Origin: JAUWKC01 sp035529895
Lineage (GTDB): Bacteria; Planctomycetota; Phycisphaerae; Sedimentisphaerales; Anaerobacaceae
NCBI GenBank assembly: GCA_035529895.1
Contig: DATKVV010000050.1
Span: forward strand, 19,239-83,238
Length of the DNA stretch: 64,000 nt
Direction: 5' to 3'
In this document: piece by piece, positions 43,378-51,938 of the stretch
Layout: every line of letters starts with the position of its first letter
Numbering within the stretch: the stretch's first letter is position 1
The notes under the pieces: generated by a model
Seen by the model: the letters and a program-made list of their open reading frames with translations, nothing else
Told to the model about the DNA's origin: nothing
The model's database searches: none
Made by a program: the position numbers and the translations under genes

Positions 43378-44355
43378 TTACTGCGATTCCTGCTTGTTGC
43401 TGCCCTGGTTGCCGTTATCCGCAGTGCTGCCCTGCCTTTTGTCCTCCGTGACGGATTGGGAGATTATCTCTATCTCCTCAACCGGAACCGCCACCTTCGT
43501 TCCGTCATCATGTTCCACCAGGACAAGCTGCGTCAATATCTGGCTGTCTATAACTTTGCCGTGCCCGTGTTTCGTCTTTACTTCAGTGTTCTTTTTCGGC
43601 AGTCGCTGCTTAAGCTCGGTATAAGTCTCGTCTTCATATCTCAGGCAGCATTTGAGTCTGCCGCAATAACCGGATATCTTGGCGGGGTCCAGCGTCGCCT
43701 TCTGCATCTTCGCCATGCGCATGTTAACCGGCTTCAACGCCTTCAGAAACCTTTTGCAGCAGCACTCCTGCCCGCATGTTTCATAGTCGGCCAGAAGCTT
43801 CGCTTCATCGCGTGAGCCGATTTGCCGCATTTCTATTCTTGTCTGGTACTCCTGCGCAAGCTTTTTAACAAGCTGGCGGAAATCCACCCGGCCGTCGGCC
43901 ATAAAGTAGAAAATCAGCCGCTCCCCGCCAAATACATGCTCCGCGTCAACTATTTTCATCGGCAGGCTCATCTCCCTGACAACACGCCTGCAATATTCCA
44001 TCTCCTCTTCCGAAATCTTCTTCAGGTGCCTTTCCTCGCTTATATCCTCAGCGGTCGCATATCGCACAAACCTGCCTACCAAACCCGGCGAGCACTCAAT
44101 CTCGCCGCCCTCGAAATACTCCTGCACCTGCTCCTGGCTCAATCTGAATTGTCCCGCCCGGTACGGACAAAGCTGCCCTACAAGTCCACCCAGCTCCAGG
44201 CCCCTTTCGGTCTTTACCACTACCCGGCAGGGCACTTTGGGTATTTGGGCTTCGTTGTGCTCGAACCACCCAAGTGTATCCATACGACCATACCGAACCA
44301 GCATGCATTTCCTATTTCTTGCCTGCTTGGGCCTTATTACTGAATCTGTTGCCAT
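43378..44355 (-). CDS. ricT: RicT/YaaT-type PSP1-domain protein
   Basis: The 325-residue protein has the PSP1 core with a Cys cluster at about 213-262: TCGQECCCKRFLKAL, then GYCGRLKCCLRYE. In Bacillus, RicT works with RicA and RicF in an iron-sulfur-containing complex acting on RNase Y and phosphorelay; the function elsewhere is less clear. The last 30 residues are low-complexity (Gln, Asn, Gly). It lies between holB and metG, the same neighbourhood seen for yaaT in many genomes. Confidence 0.88.
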   Translation of the reverse strand: MATDSVIRPKQARNRKCMLVRYGRMDTLGWFEHNEAQIPKVPCRVVVKTERGLELGGLVGQLCPYRAGQFRLSQEQVQEYFEGGEIECSPGLVGRFVRYATAEDISEERHLKKISEEEMEYCRRVVREMSLPMKIVDAEHVFGGERLIFYFMADGRVDFRQLVKKLAQEYQTRIEMRQIGSRDEAKLLADYETCGQECCCKRFLKALKPVNMRMAKMQKATLDPAKISGYCGRLKCCLRYEDETYTELKQRLPKKNTEVKTKHGHGKVIDSQILTQLVLVEHDDGTKVAVPVEEIEIISQSVTEDKRQGSTADNGNQGSNKQESQ

Positions 44356-44395
44356 TCCAAAGTACCTGTCAACACACGTGTTGCTATCATCATCC

Positions 44396-45508
44396 CTAAA
44401 TCTTTATTATATCAGAAACGGCCGTCTCTAACAATAGCTGCTCAAAGACAAGTCTCTCGTTCACATTTGATTCAATCTGACGCAGCGCCCTGTAACAGTG
44501 GGCGATTTCTTCCGCCGACTGCTCGGCCCCGAAACGGCCGGTGAGCCTCTCTATCTGCTCCGTTTGCTCAAAATTGGCGATTTCCCCCGTCTGCCCGAGC
44601 CTTAGACTCATTGCATCGTGCAAGGCTGATATGATTATTTGCACGAGCGTCTTTTGAGTCCGGCGATTAATATCGGCCTTGCTCGTCGCTTTATCAAGTT
44701 CCACCCACTTGCCGGCAATCCTTTTACTTTCGCCCAGGACCCATTCGGCCAAATTCAAAGCCTCGGCATATTCACAGCTTGACAGAGATACGAGCAACTT
44801 TCTCTTGGTTGCATAAACATCCGCACCGGCAAGTTCAAGCCAGGCCCATTGGCAAGCCTGACCCAGACTACCCTGCGCCAAGCGCGCAAAATATCGGGCC
44901 TGAACGCCCGCAACACCCATTTCCGTCAGCCTTTCAACAATCCTCTCTTCGGCGACCGGGCCGAACCGAACTATCTGACATCTTGATTTGGTGGTCGCCA
45001 GCAGTTCTTCAAGCCGCGTGCACAACAAAATGATGCAGCAGTATTCGGCCGGCTCTTCCAAAACCTTCAATAGCGCGTTTTGCGAGGAGTCGTTGGACTT
45101 CTCGGCTTCGCTGACCACAAATACTCTCCGCCGAGACAAAATCGGCCTGTTCGATGCCTTGTCAATTAAGAACTCCCGTATGACATCTATCGGCAATTCA
45201 ACCGGCGTAGTCTTGCCCTTGCCGTCTTTGGTGAATTCGAGCAGTTCCTTATAAACATGATGAAAATCAGGATGCGAACCGGCCTCGAACAATCGGCACG
45301 ATTCGCACGAGCCGCAACTGTCGGTAAAACCATCTTCTATGACCCGCCCTTTGCAGAGCAGCATTTTCGCCCATTCACGCGCGGTCCTGAATTTACCCAC
45401 ACCCTCCGGGCCTGCGAAGATGTACGCGTGCGCACACTTATCCGCGGCAAACGCACGCTGCAAAATTGAAATCCCTCTGTCCTGGCAAAAAACCTCTTTC
45501 AGTGACAT
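44396..45508 (-). CDS. holB: DNA polymerase III delta-prime subunit
   Basis: The 370-residue protein is a clamp-loader AAA+ subunit: AYIFAGPEGVGKFRTAREWA near 28-47, a zinc knuckle CGSCESCRLFEAGSHPD near 64-80, and KVLEEPAEYCCIILLCTR in place of the sensor region. The Walker A Lys is kept but Thr/Ser after it is Phe, as in delta-prime subunits that do not hydrolyse ATP. It is encoded three bases downstream of tmk, a common pair. Confidence 0.92.
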   Translation of the reverse strand: MSLKEVFCQDRGISILQRAFAADKCAHAYIFAGPEGVGKFRTAREWAKMLLCKGRVIEDGFTDSCGSCESCRLFEAGSHPDFHHVYKELLEFTKDGKGKTTPVELPIDVIREFLIDKASNRPILSRRRVFVVSEAEKSNDSSQNALLKVLEEPAEYCCIILLCTRLEELLATTKSRCQIVRFGPVAEERIVERLTEMGVAGVQARYFARLAQGSLGQACQWAWLELAGADVYATKRKLLVSLSSCEYAEALNLAEWVLGESKRIAGKWVELDKATSKADINRRTQKTLVQIIISALHDAMSLRLGQTGEIANFEQTEQIERLTGRFGAEQSAEEIAHCYRALRQIESNVNERLVFEQLLLETAVSDIIKI

Positions 45509-45511
45509 CTG

Positions 45512-46219
45512 CTAAAATTCTGTCTCCTCTATAACCCGTTTTATCTTCTCATGTACCGCATTGATATCACCCTGGCCGCCATCCAGGACTTTTACAATTC
45601 TTGGATAGTACTCCGGCAATCTGAGGAACTCCCTCCTGACTTTTCTATGGTACTCCAACGGCCTGGAATCAAATCGATCAACAACCGCATTTGCAAACAG
45701 GTACCCTTGGTCAGCATCCTCATGGTTCACTTTGGTTTTTTGGTATGGCTTCCGTCCCGCACGTTTAAGTCCCTCCTCTACGGGTATGTCAATTATGATT
45801 GTCAAGTCAGGCCAGACATCTCCCACTGCGTATTTCCCAAGTTCAATTATTTTCTCGACAGGATACCCGCTGCTGCCTTGATAAGCGCATGTCGACGATA
45901 TAAATCTGTCACACAAAACGGTCTTGCCCGTTTCTAAAGCGGGTTTAATTATTTCCGCCACAAGCTGCGCTCGGGACGCCATAAACAGCATCAGCTCCGT
46001 ATGAACATCCATGAGACCCTGCGCGTCATATTTGAGAAGCCGGCTAATCTGGTTGCCAATTTTGGTGCCTCCTGGGTCGGCAGTCTCTACTATTTCAACA
46101 CCGTGGTTCCTCAGGTATGTCGCCAGTAGTCCCAATTGGACTGTCTTGCCCGAGCCGTCTGGCCCATCAAGGACGATGAACTTGCCGGAAAACTTGCTTT
46201 TCAAGTTGGTGTTATGCAA
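45512..46219 (-). CDS. tmk: Thymidylate kinase
   Basis: TMK phosphorylates dTMP to dTDP. The P-loop is FIVLDGPDGSGKT, followed by ETADPGGTKIG, the ASRAQLV segment and DRFISSTCAYQG with the catalytic Arg. The C-terminal part carries IPVEEGLKRAGRK as the LID region. The start was set at TTG 46219 because GAGGAGG lies nine bases upstream; it overlaps the stop of a decayed small frame, which suggests translational coupling. A GTG at 46237 is the alternative. It is in the operon with dnaE upstream and holB downstream. Confidence 0.93.
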   Translation of the reverse strand: MHNTNLKSKFSGKFIVLDGPDGSGKTVQLGLLATYLRNHGVEIVETADPGGTKIGNQISRLLKYDAQGLMDVHTELMLFMASRAQLVAEIIKPALETGKTVLCDRFISSTCAYQGSSGYPVEKIIELGKYAVGDVWPDLTIIIDIPVEEGLKRAGRKPYQKTKVNHEDADQGYLFANAVVDRFDSRPLEYHRKVRREFLRLPEYYPRIVKVLDGGQGDINAVHEKIKRVIEETEF

Positions 46220-46233
46220 ATTCGACTTCCTCC

Positions 46234-46495
46234 TCACCGATGACTACGTCTTTGGCCGTCACAGAAAACCTGCCGGAATAATTGGTCGCCTGACATTAGG
46301 CGTACCGCCTCACGTTTGATTTTCTGCTCGTCGTAATCGGGATGCCGAAGTCTCACCCCGGCTTCGACAATGCTTCTGAGGTTATCGCTCAATTCCAATG
46401 CCATTTTTTGCCCGAGTTTGGCTGTCTAACCTTCGCAGGATCTCAAACTGCTTTCTGGCGGCTTCAACAGTAGAGTCCGAAGGTATTGCATCCAT
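46234..46495 (-). pseudogene. Frameshifted small protein between dnaE and tmk
   Basis: Two short minus-strand frames form one apparent protein. ORF 1 (46382-46495) reads MDAIPSDSTVEAARKQFEILRRL up to QTRAK, then meets a run of six A. ORF 2 (46234-46404) starts at ATG after that run and reads MALELSDNLRSIVEAGVRLRHPDYDEQKIK (in part) to GDQLFRQVF. Removing one A joins them in frame. A further shift would append a short VTAKDVVIGEEEVEFA end whose stop overlaps the tmk start. This pattern of small proteins is familiar beside nucleotidyltransferase genes in planctomycetes (from memory). It may be a pseudogene, a sequencing error in a homopolymer, or programmed slippage. Confidence 0.5.
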
Positions 46496-46511
46496 TTTAA
46501 TCTGAAGAGAT

Positions 46512-49500
46512 TTATCTTGTGAGCTGAAAATTCTCGTCGCCGACCACTTGCCTCATCTTCCTGCAGAATTCGAGGTCTGGGTTAACGCATAAGCTTCTGT
46601 CCGCCGTTGCGTAGACGCTGCCCCGCTCGGTTCTTATTGCCACGTAAAGAAGGCTTTTGCCTTTGTGCGTCTGGCAGATGCTCTTTATCGTCGCCACCTT
46701 TTGCGTTGTAACATCTCTGGCTTCAAGCCTGATCTTGACCTTCCCGGCCAGCTTCTCGCTGACCTGGTCGATTGCCACCAGCTCTGCAGCCAGAACGTTC
46801 GGTTTTTCCCTTCTGTAATCGAGCTTGCCCTTCACGAAAACAACCGTGTCGGGCACTAATAGGTGACCGAAACTCTTAAGCACATCCGGAAACATCACCA
46901 CTTCGACCTGTCCCTGCAGGTCTTCGAGCGTAAAGACGGCCATCTTTGCGCCAGCGTTCCGGCCTGTCTTCGTCAAATTGAATCTCACCTTTGTCACCAT
47001 CCCCCCAATGACAATTTGCCGGTCCTGCCCGTAATCGCCCAGTTGCCCGCTGTTGGCAGTGGAAAACAGACTTACGGTCTCAGCGTAATGACTCAGGGGA
47101 TTACTGGTCACATAGAAGCCCAGCACCTGCTTTTCGAAAGCCAGCATCTGCGGCTCCGGCCACGGCGGAACATTGGGCAGCCGCTGTGCGTCCTCGCAAT
47201 ACCCTTGCTCCTTGGCCATCTGACCGAAGAAATTCATCTGACCGTTCTGTTTGTCGGCCTGAAGGCTTGCGCCAATCTGCACCGACTTCTCCAGTCCCGC
47301 CGTCATCTGAGCGCGATTCCCCCCAAGCCTGTCAAAGGCCCCCGCCTTTATGAGCGCCTCAAGCACCTGCTTGTTGACCGCCCTCAAATCGACACTCTCG
47401 CAGAAGTGGAATAAACTCTGGAAGCGACCTGTCTTCTCACGAGCCGAGATAATCTGCTCCACGGCCTTTTCTCCTACACCCTTAACCGCCGCCAGACCGA
47501 AACGGATTACCCCCTTCCTGCCCCGCCCGCCGTCCTCTTCTCTGTAAAGAGGCGTAAAATCAACTCCGCTTTCGTTTATGTCCGGGGCCAGAACCTCGAT
47601 ATCCATTCTCTTGCATTCGGCTATGTATTCAACAACCTTGTCGGTATTGTCCATTTCATAAGTCAAAAGCGCCGCCATATACTCGACAGGCCAATAAGCC
47701 TTCATATAGGCCGTCTGGTAGGCGATTACGGCATAACGGGTTGAGTGACTCTTATTGAAGCCGTACCCCGCAAAACGCTCGATAAGTTCGAATATCTGCT
47801 GCGCCTGGTTCTTGCTCAGACCTTTGTCGACGCAGCCCGCTACGAATCTTTCACGCTCCTTGGCGATGGTCTTGGCCTTCTTTTTGCTTATTGCCTTTAT
47901 CAGCGTGTAGGCCTCTCGCAGCGGTATGTCCCCCAGCCCGTTGCAGATCCGCATCACCTGCTCCTGATAGACCATAATACCGTACGTCTCGTCGAGGACT
48001 TCCTTCATAATCGGGTGCGGCAGGTCCCACTTGGCGCCGTGCTTGCGGTCGATGTAGTCCGGGATTAGAATCATCGGACCCGGCCGGTACAGAGCGTTGG
48101 CCGCAATAAGGTCCTCGATGCGGTCCGGTCCCATCTTCATCAACAAGTCCTGCATCCCCCCAGACTCGAACTGGAATATCCCTTTCGTCCCTCCACTGGC
48201 GAAGACCTCAAAAACTTTGGGGTCATCCGGAGCGATTCGTTCCAGGTCAATATCTTTGCCGTGAATGCTTTTGACCAGTTGCCTCGCCCGCTCCAAAACG
48301 CTCAGCGTCTTGAGGCCCAGAAAGTCCATCTTCAGCAGCCCGACCCTCTCCACCATCGGCCCTTCAAACTGCGTTATGATGTCCTCCGAATCCGGCGCCT
48401 TATACAGCGGTATGAAATTGGTCAAAGGCTCGTCCGCAATCACTACCCCGGCCGCGTGCACCGATGCGTGCCGCGCCAGACCTTCCAGCTTCTTGCAGAT
48501 GTCGATTACTCTTCTTGTCTGCTCGCTTTCTTCATAGGCCTTTCTTAGCTGCGGCTCCGTATCCAGGGCCTTATCCAGCGTCATATCGAGCGAAAAAGGA
48601 ACAAGCTTCGCCAGTCTGTCCGCCTCGGCCAGCGGCACCCCGAGCACCCTGCACAGGTCGCGGATGACCGCCCTCGCTTTCATCGTTCCGAAGGTTATGA
48701 TTTGCGCAACCTGGCCGTACTTCTGCCGAACATATTCTATGACTTTCGCCCGGCCCTGCTGACAGATATCTATGTCGATATCCGGCATTTCGTTGCGCTC
48801 GGGGTCCATAAAGCGCTCGAAAAGCAAATCGTACCGAATCGGGTCAACATTACACAACCCGAGGCAGTACCCTGCGACTGTCCCCACCGCGCTGCCTCTG
48901 GCCCCCACCGGGATATTGTTCTTGTGCGCGTAATTGCAAAAGTCCCACACAATAAGAAAATAGCTCGCGAATCCCTTCGATTTGATTACGTCCAGCTCCC
49001 TGTCCAGCCGGCCCTTTATTTCCTCGCTGAGTTTGCCGTATCGCTGTTCGGCCCCCGCATAACACAATCTCGTCAAAAGCTCCTCCGGCGTCGAACCGTC
49101 ATCAGGCTTAAAAACCGGCGCATGCCTTCTCTTCAGGTCAAGCCCCACATTGCACCGCTCGGCAATAGCCAGCGTATTATCGCACGCCTCGCCCGCATCG
49201 GGAAAAAGCGACCGCATCTGCTCTGGGCTTTTCAGATACACATCTCTCGGATAAATCATCCGCGTCGGGTCGTCCGAATTCTTGCCCGTGCTGATACAGC
49301 ACAAACAATTATGCGCCTCGTAGTCGTCTTCCGCCAGAAAGTGCACGTCGTTGGTCGCGACCAGACCCAGTCCGAGTTTTTTGGCGATATTTATAAGCCC
49401 CTCGCTGATTTTTGGGTCGTCATTTTCATGGACCTGTATTTCAATGAAAAATCTGTCGGGACCGAATACCTTCAAATACCATTCCGCAGCTTCAGACGCT

Positions 49501-49970
49501 CCCTTTTCGTCCCCGCCCGCCAACAAAACTGCAACCTCCCCTTTCAGACACGCTGAGGTGACTATCAAACCCTCATTAAGTTCCGCTAAAATATTCTTGT
49601 CAATCCTCGGACGGTAGTAAAACCCTTCGGTGTAACCCGCGCTTGCAAGCTTCAAGAGGTTCTGGTAGCCGGTATTGTTTTCCGCCAGCAGTATCAAATG
49701 ATACGCGGCGTCGGCGATAGTGGTTTTTGTCCTGTCGGACCTGCTGCCCGGTGCAATGTACGCTTCCATCCCTATTATGGGCTTTATACCCTTATCAAGT
49801 GCCTTGGTATAGAACTCCACCGCGCCGAACATATTGCCGTGGTCGGTAACCGCCACCGCGCCCATATCCAGCTCTTTGCAGCGCTTGAATAATTTGTCGA
49901 AGCTGATTGCTCCGTCGAGCAGCGAATACTGGCTGTGCAGATGAAGATGCGTAAATCCTTTACTCGCCAT
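46512..49970 (-). CDS. dnaE: DNA polymerase III alpha subunit
   Basis: The 1152-residue replicative polymerase has the PHP domain at the N-terminus (HLHLHSQYSLLDG, then AVTDHGNM), the catalytic palm with PDIDIDICQQGR, the thumb and fingers, a helix-hairpin-helix region and a C-terminal OB fold (VIGGMVTKVRFNLTK, then FTLEDLQGQVEVVMF). Length and order are of the DnaE1 type. It heads the minus-strand operon that continues to tmk, holB, ricT, metG and the Minf_1886 gene. ATG 49970 is the natural start. A decayed copy of its first 35 codons lies 1 kb upstream at 50915-51019. Confidence 0.97.
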   Translation of the reverse strand: MASKGFTHLHLHSQYSLLDGAISFDKLFKRCKELDMGAVAVTDHGNMFGAVEFYTKALDKGIKPIIGMEAYIAPGSRSDRTKTTIADAAYHLILLAENNTGYQNLLKLASAGYTEGFYYRPRIDKNILAELNEGLIVTSACLKGEVAVLLAGGDEKGASEAAEWYLKVFGPDRFFIEIQVHENDDPKISEGLINIAKKLGLGLVATNDVHFLAEDDYEAHNCLCCISTGKNSDDPTRMIYPRDVYLKSPEQMRSLFPDAGEACDNTLAIAERCNVGLDLKRRHAPVFKPDDGSTPEELLTRLCYAGAEQRYGKLSEEIKGRLDRELDVIKSKGFASYFLIVWDFCNYAHKNNIPVGARGSAVGTVAGYCLGLCNVDPIRYDLLFERFMDPERNEMPDIDIDICQQGRAKVIEYVRQKYGQVAQIITFGTMKARAVIRDLCRVLGVPLAEADRLAKLVPFSLDMTLDKALDTEPQLRKAYEESEQTRRVIDICKKLEGLARHASVHAAGVVIADEPLTNFIPLYKAPDSEDIITQFEGPMVERVGLLKMDFLGLKTLSVLERARQLVKSIHGKDIDLERIAPDDPKVFEVFASGGTKGIFQFESGGMQDLLMKMGPDRIEDLIAANALYRPGPMILIPDYIDRKHGAKWDLPHPIMKEVLDETYGIMVYQEQVMRICNGLGDIPLREAYTLIKAISKKKAKTIAKERERFVAGCVDKGLSKNQAQQIFELIERFAGYGFNKSHSTRYAVIAYQTAYMKAYWPVEYMAALLTYEMDNTDKVVEYIAECKRMDIEVLAPDINESGVDFTPLYREEDGGRGRKGVIRFGLAAVKGVGEKAVEQIISAREKTGRFQSLFHFCESVDLRAVNKQVLEALIKAGAFDRLGGNRAQMTAGLEKSVQIGASLQADKQNGQMNFFGQMAKEQGYCEDAQRLPNVPPWPEPQMLAFEKQVLGFYVTSNPLSHYAETVSLFSTANSGQLGDYGQDRQIVIGGMVTKVRFNLTKTGRNAGAKMAVFTLEDLQGQVEVVMFPDVLKSFGHLLVPDTVVFVKGKLDYRREKPNVLAAELVAIDQVSEKLAGKVKIRLEARDVTTQKVATIKSICQTHKGKSLLYVAIRTERGSVYATADRSLCVNPDLEFCRKMRQVVGDENFQLTR

Positions 49971-50288
49971 AAGTTAAACATCCTTTAATGAGCGTTTTTG
50001 GTGCAAACGTTATGATAGCTCTTAATCACCGCGTGTCAAGTGAAGATTATCCCATTCCGACTGCCTGACTCAGTCTTGCCGCAGCCCAACCTGTAGTAGT
50101 CCTCGGATAAGAAGCACCGCAACCGCTTGTATCAAAAATCACTTCCGAAGAATTCGAAGCACTTACTGGCCGCACAGAAGGCCCCTCCCCCTCACAGCAA
50201 ATATCTACCGCTCGCAACGATAAAAACCTTTTAGAGCATCCTTGCGACTTTGAATTCTTTGGCTATCAAAAATTCTTCACCTTGCCTA

Positions 50289-50317
50289 TTGACATGCTGC
50301 CGGGGATTTGGTAGAAT
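50289..50317 (+). promoter_or_regulatory. Sigma70-type promoter for the EPNEPN gene
   Basis: TTGACA (50289-50294), a 17-base spacer and TAGAAT (50312-50317). A start near 50324 gives a 170-base leader. Confidence 0.55.
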
Positions 50318-50409
50318 TATGTTGTTATATCTGCAGTGACACGTGCACAGAATTGTGCGTTCAACAAATGTGTCCTGCGATAGCAAAACCTGCCTCGTAA
50401 AGTTTCTGT

Positions 50410-50468
50410 GTTTCCCGGTTTTATATACGTTTCCCGGCGAAAGATGCGTGGTCTTTGTGCAGGGAAAC
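50410..50468 (+). promoter_or_regulatory. Leader with two competing 5' arms for one 3' arm
   Basis: GTTTCCC occurs twice (50410-50416 and 50429-50435), each able to pair with GGGAAAC at 50462-50468, just upstream of the AAAGGAG ribosome-binding site. Two mutually exclusive hairpins could alter access to that site. It is seen by complementarity only. Confidence 0.35.
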
Positions 50469-50492
50469 ATTAGTTGAAAAAGGAGAATAAAC

Positions 50493-50744
50493 ATGTACAG
50501 AAAAATGGTGTTGGCCCTCGCATGCGTGGTGGCGCTGGTCGCTTCTACGGCTGTGGCTTGTTTAGTTGCCGAGCCGAACGAACCGAATCAGCCGGCTTCT
50601 GTCAGTTTTGTCGCCGACACAAACGAGCCGAATGAGCCAAATCCGGCCTTCTTTGCGGTCGACGCAAACGAGCCGAATGAGCCGAATCCGGCCTTCTTTG
50701 TTGCCGACTCGAACGAGCCGAACGAGCCAGGTGTGGTCATCTAA
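50493..50744 (+). CDS. Small exported protein with EPNEPN tandem repeats
   Basis: The 83-residue protein has a signal peptide (about 1-24, with LALACVVALVASTAVA) after AAAGGAG. The mature part is built of Glu-Pro-Asn repeats: three near-identical units of about 54 bases, each giving NEPNEPNPAFF-type peptide, plus a shorter final one. There is no domain. Such Pro-Asn-Glu-rich peptides may bind metal ions or act in the envelope; function unknown. A terminator lies at 50791-50825, so the unit is self-contained. Confidence 0.7.
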   Translation: MYRKMVLALACVVALVASTAVACLVAEPNEPNQPASVSFVADTNEPNEPNPAFFAVDANEPNEPNPAFFVADSNEPNEPGVVI

Positions 50745-50790
50745 ACCCCAGGCCACCCCGAACATAATGGGGGCAAAGAAGATTGAAACA

Positions 50791-50825
50791 GCCGCCGCGA
50801 AATTCCAAATCCCGCGGCGGCTTTT
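50791..50825 (+). terminator. Rho-independent terminator after the EPNEPN gene
   Basis: A nine-pair GC-rich stem (50791-50799 with 50813-50821) and a 13-base loop, then four T, a C and three T. Confidence 0.75.
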
Positions 50826-50914
50826 CTTTACACCCAACATCCCGCCCGCCCCAAATCTGTCATGCTAACCATCTTTCAGTTTGCCTCGCAGCCTATCCAA
50901 ACACGGATCGTGAA

Positions 50915-51019
50915 AGCTCTTTGTAGCGTTTGAGCAGTTATTGAAGCATATCGCTCCGTCGAGCAGCAGATACTAACAGCGCGGATGAAGATGCTCAAAT
51001 CCTTTATTCACAAGATGTT
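50915..51019 (-). pseudogene. Decayed copy of the first 35 codons of dnaE
   Basis: About 105 bases align with the 5' end of dnaE (49870-49977) in the same orientation, offset by roughly 1044 bases. Read in frame they give NKGFEHLHPRC, a TAG, then YLLLDGAICFNN, against SKGFTHLHLHSQYSLLDGAISFDK in the real gene. The TAG replaces a CAG codon. The copy stays in frame throughout, so it was probably coding once and then decayed. Confidence 0.7.
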
Positions 51020-51125
51020 AAGGTACGCCGAAGAGTGCTCTCAGCGTTGATGCCATAGGACTTGGTATTGTTAATACCGCGAAACCGGCATAAGGAAGTA
51101 TTTATTGGCGCGTACATAAAGAACC

Positions 51126-51154
51126 TTGTGGTGAGTGCCGGCTTATACTATAAT
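51126..51154 (+). promoter_or_regulatory. Promoter of the thi operon
   Basis: TTGTGG (51126-51131), a 17-base spacer and a perfect TATAAT (51149-51154). The start near 51161 lies just ahead of the riboswitch. Confidence 0.6.
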
Positions 51155-51175
51155 AGCTATACGAAATTATGATGC

Positions 51176-51281
51176 GCCAGGGGAGCTGAAAGCCGGGTGA
51201 AAACCCGCTGAGGCTGAGAAATCCCGATTCAATCGGGGTGACCCTACGAACCTGATCAGGGTAACACCTGCGAAGGGAGGC
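51176..51281 (+). promoter_or_regulatory. TPP riboswitch (THI element)
   Basis: All conserved blocks of the thiamine-diphosphate riboswitch occur in order: GGGGAGC, CTGAGA, the ACCCT with GAACCTGATC, GGGTAA and the closing GCGAAGGGA. P1 can pair 51176-51178 with 51279-51281. A terminator follows at 51297-51326, so TPP binding should stop transcription before thiF. Confidence 0.95.
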
Positions 51282-51290
51282 AAAAAAGTA

Positions 51291-51332
51291 TTGGAAGCAC
51301 TCCTTTTGCGGGAGTGCGTTTTTTTTGGATAA
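51291..51332 (+). CDS. Leader reading frame crossing the riboswitch terminator (13 residues)
   Basis: TTG 51291 follows GGGAGG (51275-51280), part of the riboswitch 3' end, by ten bases. It opens MEALLLRECVFFG and a TAA at 51330-51332, one base before the thiF ATG. The frame covers the whole terminator hairpin. If translated, it would melt the terminator and hand ribosomes on to thiF, which has no ribosome-binding site of its own. Confidence 0.35.
   Translation: MEALLLRECVFFG
51297..51326 (+). terminator. Intrinsic terminator of the TPP riboswitch
   Basis: A seven-pair stem (51297-51303 with 51311-51317), a seven-base loop, G, then eight T: a standard attenuator fold directly after the riboswitch. 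Confidence 0.85.
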
Positions 51333-51333
51333 G

Positions 51334-51921
51334 ATGACTGGCATCAATGAAAAACTGAAGAAAGCAACGGTAGGCATAGCCGGTCTGGGCGGTTTAGGCT
51401 CGACCGTAGCGGTCGCGCTGGCAAGGGCCGGTGTAGGCCGGCTGATAATCGCCGACTTCGACAGCGTCGAGACCGCCAACCTCACCAGACAGCAGTACTT
51501 CACCGACCAGATAGGCAAGAGCAAAGTCGACTGCACGATTGAGAATCTGCGGAGAATAAACGCCGATGTGAAAGTAACAGGTCATCGCGAAAAACTCAAT
51601 GCCGACAATGCGCCCGTGATTTTCGCCGAAGCGGATGTAATCGCCGAGTGTTTCGACAAGGCACAGGAAAAACAAATGCTTGTCGAGACCGTACTGACCA
51701 AAATGCGAAAGACCATAATCGTCTCGGTCAGCGGCCTCGCCGGCTACGGAAAAAGCAACGCGATTCGAACGCGGCGCATCTCCCCCCGGCACATCCTGGT
51801 CGGCGACGGCCAGACCGGCATCGATTCCGAGCCGACCCTTCTGGCGCCGCGCGTGGGCGTCGCCGCCTGTCATCAGGCCAACGCCGTTGTGGAAGTGATA
51901 ATCGACGAAATAGAATTGTGA
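51334..51921 (+). CDS. thiF: ThiF-type sulfur-carrier adenylyltransferase (short form)
   Basis: The 195-residue protein has the nucleotide-binding GIAGLGGLGSTVA near the start and ADFDSVETANLTRQQY, the E1-like adenylation signature. ThiF activates the C-terminus of ThiS as an adenylate so that sulfur can be transferred for thiazole formation. It lacks the C-terminal CxxC zinc pair and rhodanese extension of longer forms and matches the short family-2 ThiF in length. The start ATG 51334 lies eight bases after the terminator T-run, without a ribosome-binding site. First gene of the thi operon. Confidence 0.93.
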   Translation: MTGINEKLKKATVGIAGLGGLGSTVAVALARAGVGRLIIADFDSVETANLTRQQYFTDQIGKSKVDCTIENLRRINADVKVTGHREKLNADNAPVIFAEADVIAECFDKAQEKQMLVETVLTKMRKTIIVSVSGLAGYGKSNAIRTRRISPRHILVGDGQTGIDSEPTLLAPRVGVAACHQANAVVEVIIDEIEL

Positions 51922-51938
51922 ATCATACGAGGCAAAAA

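Larger units (their letters stand above)
49971..50492. other. Intergenic region upstream of dnaE and of the EPNEPN gene
   Basis: About 520 bases without a convincing gene. It holds a consensus-like promoter at 50289-50317 and the structured leader of the gene at 50493. Confidence 0.5.
50745..51333. other. Region between the EPNEPN gene and thiF
   Basis: It contains the terminator above, a decayed copy of the dnaE 5' end (50915-51019), and the thi promoter, riboswitch, leader frame and terminator described separately. No other gene was seen. Confidence 0.5.

Noticed and set aside
50580..50735. CRISPR-like repeats
   Set aside because: The repeats encode EPN units in a continuous frame, have no spacers and no cas genes nearby.
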